In this document: positions 63,001 to 64,000 of the stretch, one piece after another
Position numbering within the stretch: the stretch's first letter is position 1
Layout: each line of letters starts with the position of its first letter
Assembly (NCBI RefSeq): GCF_963678635.1
Contig: NC_087067.1
Span: forward strand, 20,022,596-20,086,595
DNA length: 64,000 bases
Reading direction: 5' to 3'
From: Symsagittifera roscoffensis
Lineage: Eukaryota > Xenacoelomorpha > Acoela > Convolutidae
Notes under the pieces: model-generated
The model's database searches: none
Told to the model about the DNA's origin: nothing
Seen by the model: only the letters and a program-made list of their open reading frames with translations
Position numbers and translations under genes: made by a program

Positions 63001-64000
63001 GGTATTGTAAAAAGGCTAAATTAAGCATAAATAAGCGTGCTCGCTCGATTACTCGGTCGAATTTAGACAAAAAAATCAAAACAATTCAAACCGGTCTTTC
63101 TTGACAAAAAAAATTTGAAATTTTTTCATGGCGTTCGAATCACTACTGAAATGGCTTCAATATGAGATATTACTCAACACAGTCCGATGATTGTTTGAGG
63201 TACCTGATTTTGCGTGGAAACAAAAAGGAAAAAAATTAAAATACACATCGAATACAAAGTTTCTCCCCGTTTTTCAAATGGTGGGAACAAAAACTTTTGG
63301 ATAAAAGGAAGGAACGTAATGAAGACTCTTATATAGGGCTTGCTGATTTTTTTTCAGGAAAAGTTTTATAAGTCTCTAATAACTACAGATGAGCATTCTA
63401 CAGATGAGCATTGATGCATTATGAACGTACTTAGGTATATATGCACTTTTTGAGTTCAAACGAAATTAATCTACTGAAAGTGATGTAAATAGCTCTCTCC
63501 AATTCGGCACGTGGAAATGGCGCAAAAAATCGTGAATGATTTCTTATTTTGAAAGTGGAACTTAACTTTTTGATTTCCAGCAGAATAAAAATTTTACCTG
63601 TTGATCTAATTTTCTCAAGTTGGGTTTATCTTATAAAAAAAAGCTCCGCTCATAAATCATTCTAGAAACTCAAAGAGCTTAAAGGGCATCTATTTTTTTC
63701 AAAGTTCGAAAGTTGATATTTTCAGTGTTTTTTTTGTTTACTTGCGTTCATTACTCTTCTCCAATCTTCGATTGGCTATGCTTGTATATTTTTTAACAGG
63801 CTTCACCAAATGGCTCATTTATAATTTATGGACAGAAACATAACTAATTTCTACTTTTGCAGACATCGGGGCTTCCGAGCGAAAACCACTGAACAAACTG
63901 CGAGTCATGGTTAAGAATGACCCCAGCGAAGACACCAAATTAGAAGAACAGTGCAATAATCCGATCAAAATGGTAGACAAATACCGCTTTGCAAATGCTG
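38923..64000 (+). CDS. Proposed ten-exon type I membrane protein gene (3' end outside window)
   Basis: Exons in my model: 38923-39044, 47608-47809, 48660-48813, 53407-53531, 54084-54271, 55127-55301, 60156-60308, 60739-60865, 61228-61404, 63863-64000 and beyond. Phase matches at all nine junctions and the sum is 520 codons plus 1 nt, open at the edge. Predicted protein: signal peptide (about 1-19); ectodomain to about 206 with Cys 28, 68, 92, 180, 192, 200 and sequons N57-F-S, N62-V-S, N97-S-S; transmembrane helix about 207-231; KKKK stop-transfer (235-238); acidic DDMEDDD (243-249); then a charged, mostly helical cytoplasmic region. I do not recognise the family, so no function is claimed. 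It could be a receptor or adhesion-type protein. Exons are visibly richer in G+C than the introns. Exon 1 assignment is the weakest part, then the exon 7 donor. Confidence 0.6.
39115..39166 (+). CDS. Alternative second exon of a 57-aa secreted peptide
   Basis: If the 70-bp interval 39045-39114 (GTAAGT...pyrimidine-rich...TATCTTAG) is an intron, phase 2 is kept and the frame reads CYPFYDCQIAQSNSGA then TAG. The product would be a signal peptide plus a short chain with Cys at 20, 28, 42 and 48. It competes with the long-gene model for exon 1; both could be used as alternative transcripts. Confidence 0.35.
39223..39438. mobile_element. CCCGGG-ended hairpin element, short copy (216 bp)
   Basis: Starts CCCGGGTTGACCTCCATA and ends GGTCATCCCGGG. 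TA on both sides (39221-39222 and 39439-39440) fits a 2-bp target duplication. The interior has the same CATACAATTTCCATA motif on both strands as 32386-33280. It begins 57 bp after the alternative exon. Confidence 0.85.
39441..40690. other. Intronic or intergenic AT-rich stretch
   Basis: The 105-codon frame at 39917-40234 has no recognised domain and no coding-like composition. Nothing else is supported. Confidence 0.4.
40691..40794 (+). repeat. Ty3/gypsy 5' LTR, recognisable 3' part
   Basis: Aligns with 45731-45836: GT(C/T)TGGCGTAT, GAAGTA.TTGAA, (G/C)(T/A)ACAGTTGCCT, CATCCAT-like and GCCTACATCA. The rest of the LTR cannot be delimited because the two copies are highly diverged. Confidence 0.6.
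40795..40804 (+). promoter_or_regulatory. Gypsy primer-binding site candidate
   Basis: TGGTGCAGCC directly follows the LTR end ACATCA. The leading TGG complements a tRNA 3' CCA, the usual gypsy arrangement. The donor tRNA is not identified. Confidence 0.5.
40858..43230 (+). pseudogene. Gypsy gag-pol pseudogene (gag, RT, RNase H traces)
   Basis: 40858-41199 is a gag-like frame (FEKFHLELSALPGQCDF, later TPEEVNHIAL). Near 41425 a zinc knuckle reads CNKCQKIEYFESTC: a CCHC motif with tyrosine where histidine should be. RT traces: FTTLDFTYAYRQVAL near 42392, AFVDDLSLV (YVDD-like box) near 42598, ECEWLGFIIGK near 42730. RNase H: GQGAVLEQQ followed by HPISFASG near 43018-43075. A protease was not seen. 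Frames change repeatedly, so it cannot be functional. An integrase probably lay in 43.3-45.0 kb but no HHCC or DDE block is readable. Confidence 0.75.
45731..45836 (+). repeat. Ty3/gypsy 3' LTR, recognisable part
   Basis: Partner of 40691-40794; ends GCCTACATCA. Confidence 0.6.
45837..46370. other. Intronic AT-rich stretch
   Basis: Nothing recognisable beyond short A/T-driven frames. Confidence 0.4.
46371..47242. mobile_element. TIR element with CCGCACTGGAGTTTAATG ends, about 870 bp
   Basis: 18-bp perfect inverted termini at 46371-46388 and 47225-47242. The interior is full of AATCGATTATAATGGATT-type palindromic words on both sides of a C/T- then G-rich centre with G16 (46943-46958) and G11 (47013-47023) runs. 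Flanks TGTTGCCC / GGTTGGTC match at 5 of 8, a weak hAT-like hint. There is no transposase. Confidence 0.75.
47608..47809 (+). CDS. Exon 2: N-glycosylated ectodomain segment
   Basis: Open in one frame through a relatively G+C-rich interval to donor TAC|GTAATT, phase 0 exit. It contains LNFSITNVSS with two sequons, LGCEG and LPCSNS, and N97-S-S. The acceptor TGCTAAG|C at 47607 gives phase 2, which fits exon 1, but has a poor pyrimidine tract. The same frame is open back to about 47546, so the true 5' boundary may be earlier. Confidence 0.6.
48660..48813 (+). CDS. Exon 3: ectodomain segment
   Basis: Flanked by TTTTTCAAGTGTCAG| and CAAG|GTCAGT. Open without stops, starting MPAAINWGDTAVLF (residues 109 onward). 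Entry phase 0, exit phase 1. It is clearly less AT-rich than its surroundings. A second frame is also open for most of the exon and is cysteine-rich, but it ends in a stop 7 nt before the donor, so the first frame is preferred. Confidence 0.72.
48873..49282. mobile_element. hAT-like MITE copy (GGGCGGATATAG termini)
   Basis: Ends ATGGGCGGATATAGAGG and CCTAGAGCCGCCCCTG. Interior landmarks (GGATTTCGACCC, a GGTATCCATTTTTGCTGAA block, TTTCCAAAAAGT) parallel the copies at 7010-7423 and 29898-30319. No convincing target duplication. It lies in proposed intron 3. Confidence 0.65.
49283..50179. other. Intron 3 sequence without recognised features
   Basis: AT-rich; no exon or element boundary is supported. 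Confidence 0.4.
50180..50350 (+). repeat. Dispersed repeat R1 copy
   Basis: Shares ATATCCTTCGAAAAGTGTTGT, ATATTTCACTTGTGATCA, GGGGGTTTA, GGGACAATTAAC and GCGCTATTAA with the other members (words shortened). Confidence 0.68.
50611..50885. mobile_element. Short TIR element, about 275 bp
   Basis: GGATCTTATGCGTTGAACGG on the left (50618 onward) is mirrored by CCGTTTAACGCATAAGACCC on the right (to about 50877), with flanking GATCCC on both sides in inverse order. CCAATCAGGAT occurs twice inside. No ORF; probably a MITE. Confidence 0.55.
50886..53406. other. Remainder of intron 3, with two reverse R1 copies
   Basis: R1 family members on the - strand at about 51690-51840 and 52035-52190 face the + copy at 50180, giving a diverged long inverted repeat. 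A - strand frame at 52450-52725 has no domain. No exon is supported. Confidence 0.45.
53407..53531 (+). CDS. Exon 4: membrane-proximal ectodomain segment
   Basis: Acceptor CCTTCTGTTCTAG|, donor TGCCCA|GTTAGT. Entry phase 1 and exit phase 0 match exons 3 and 5. The only open frame reads VWIDMDMVEANMMIW (residues 160 onward), then three cysteines (180, 192, 200) just before the transmembrane exon. Confidence 0.72.
53545..53615 (+). repeat. tRNA-like remnant
   Basis: GCTAACTCAGTTAGAA resembles an A box, and GGTTCGAGGCCCACCA resembles a B box plus a CCA-like end, spaced roughly as in a tRNA. The acceptor stem does not pair, so this is a tRNA pseudogene or SINE head. A similar GGTTCCAGGCCCACCA end lies near 60970. 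Confidence 0.4.
53997..54014 (+). repeat. G18 homopolymer
   Basis: Uninterrupted run of 18 G, 70 bp upstream of exon 5. Other long runs in the window: G15 6872, C13 7387, G13 31375, C19 31983, G16 46943, G11 47013. Confidence 0.9.
54084..54271 (+). CDS. Exon 5: transmembrane exon
   Basis: Acceptor TTATTTATCAG|, donor TACAG|GTAGGG. Entry phase 0, exit phase 2. Encodes TAFWVLMIFWLIAFLVLLIL, an unmistakable transmembrane helix, then KKKK and the acidic DDMEDDD stretch. With no upstream exons, translation could start at the ATG at 54090, giving a membrane protein with almost no ectodomain. Confidence 0.8.
55127..55301 (+). CDS. Exon 6: cytoplasmic segment
   Basis: Acceptor TTTTGTTTCAG|, donor GATCAG|GTACTG. 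Entry phase 2, exit phase 0. Encodes a stretch beginning EYCSGMMFNSRPKTHPYF (residues 265 onward) and an amphipathic LITEEIFLEAVRDVID segment. Third codon positions favour C/G, unlike the introns. Family not recognised. Confidence 0.85.
55302..56329. other. Intron 6, left part
   Basis: A G-rich patch at 55555-55600. From about 55980 an A-rich segment with decayed frames may be the 5' part of the LINE that is recognisable from 56330. Confidence 0.4.
56330..59646 (+). mobile_element. Non-LTR retrotransposon in intron 6, decayed
   Basis: Endonuclease traces: AETWLNEWENFNMF near 56365, then FVIALAYVPPEK near 56560 and the frame at 56648-56869. RT traces at 57840-58190: VQFGFRETHAM, KAFDTLNNKIF, LESYGVRGKC, SVLGPLF. 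The ADD box survives as IADDSSM (58233 onward), with SNKLTLCKDKTDLV after it. Near 58797 YSTRNSKYRNF resembles the conserved C-terminal region. The 3' end is probably ATGGAGAAATAAATT plus a TTTC run at about 59600-59645. CR1/Jockey-like by motif style; several frameshifts and stops. Confidence 0.78.
59647..60155. other. Intron 6, right part
   Basis: A ~60-bp direct duplication (AAATGCTCGTTATTTCAGGTGTGAAC shortened; copies near 59710 and 59784) followed by A-runs. No exon other than exon 7 downstream. Confidence 0.5.
60156..60308 (+). CDS. Exon 7: cytoplasmic segment, unusual donor
   Basis: Acceptor GTGTTTCAG|, entry phase 0. Encodes EIVREVACIVVLGNRMELV and a basic helix with KMLKEQIKKWER. 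The coding texture stops at CAACAG, followed by GCACGA: a possible GC-AG intron. The only nearby GT donor (CTG|GTTTAAG, 60344) keeps phase but adds a poly-T-encoded stretch of phenylalanines. I prefer the GC donor. Confidence 0.8.
60739..60865 (+). CDS. Exon 8: cytoplasmic segment
   Basis: Acceptor TATTTTTTCAG|, donor AAAG|GTTAAC. Entry phase 0, exit phase 1. Encodes APFIVYLCAAWYIVTSYEEF and FYQLYWDVDRLCHK. The first part is hydrophobic but short and charged at its end, so I read it as a buried helix rather than a second membrane span. Confidence 0.82.
60925..60990 (+). repeat. tRNA-like remnant in intron 8
   Basis: TAGCGCGGTGGTGCGGTAG resembles an A-box region, and GGGGTTCCAGGCCCACCA a B box, as in a tRNA-derived SINE head. 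No cloverleaf. Confidence 0.35.
61228..61404 (+). CDS. Exon 9: cytoplasmic segment
   Basis: Acceptor TATCTACTAAG|, donor GCAG|GTACTA. Entry and exit phase 1 match exons 8 and 10. Encodes WVDENSGLSEFAIARFRIL and a lysine-rich TSQEVNAEKTKQQDPSM stretch. A shorter exon from 61270 (GCAATAG|) is also phase-compatible, so the 5' boundary is uncertain. Confidence 0.7.
61405..63862. other. Intron 9
   Basis: Contains two copies of the GG(A/T)AGC(T/C)GGTTACTGTGCAAG family (near 62210 and 62665) and linked CTCGAATTTAGAC / GTACCT(A/G)ATTTTG modules at 62490-62645 and 63050-63220. No further exon is needed by phase. Confidence 0.45.
63863..64000 (+). CDS. Exon 10 (partial, runs off the window)
   Basis: Acceptor TTCTACTTTTGCAG|, entry phase 1. 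Encodes DIGASERKPLNKLRVMVKND followed by an acidic and then lysine-containing stretch ending at the window edge, still open. Charged composition fits a continuing cytoplasmic tail. Confidence 0.8.

Overview
The window looks like nuclear DNA from an AT-rich animal genome, probably an invertebrate; I cannot name the lineage. Three things point to a metazoan. There is an ORF with the ten-cysteine Frizzled-type cysteine-rich domain (CRD). There is a many-exon membrane-protein gene with mostly GT-AG introns. There is a dense mix of eukaryotic transposons (LINE, hAT, Ty1/copia, Ty3/gypsy, TIR elements) in many states of decay. I see no bacterial-style operons, rRNA, CRISPR or convincing intact tRNA genes.

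Layout. 1-15 kb: repeats, including a 588-bp near-perfect palindrome (2218-2805), a LINE whose two parts lie in opposite orientation (5460-6060), and a larger LINE (7.5-11.9 kb) split by a 2,027-bp hAT transposon with a perfect 8-bp target duplication. 15.0-18.6 kb: a decayed Ty1/copia element with both LTRs and a primer-binding site matching the initiator-tRNA anticodon arm. 18.6-33.7 kb: gene-poor AT-rich DNA made of dispersed and tandem repeats, a duplicated block, hAT-like MITEs and a CCCGGG-ended hairpin element. 34.27-34.78 kb: a one-exon secreted Frizzled-CRD protein. 38.9-64.0 kb: my proposed ten-exon gene, still open at the right edge, with signal-peptide exon, N-glycosylated cysteine-containing ectodomain, one transmembrane helix, lysine stop-transfer and acidic juxtamembrane segment, then a helical cytoplasmic region I do not recognise. 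Its introns carry a decayed Ty3/gypsy element (40.7-45.8 kb), TIR elements, and a LINE (about 56.3-59.6 kb).

The two host genes lie on the + strand 4.1 kb apart and both are predicted to enter the secretory pathway; nothing in the sequence links them functionally. Exon calls rest on open frames, splice signals and consistent phase across every junction; no transcript or homology search was available. The weakest joints are exon 1 to exon 2 and the exon 7 donor.
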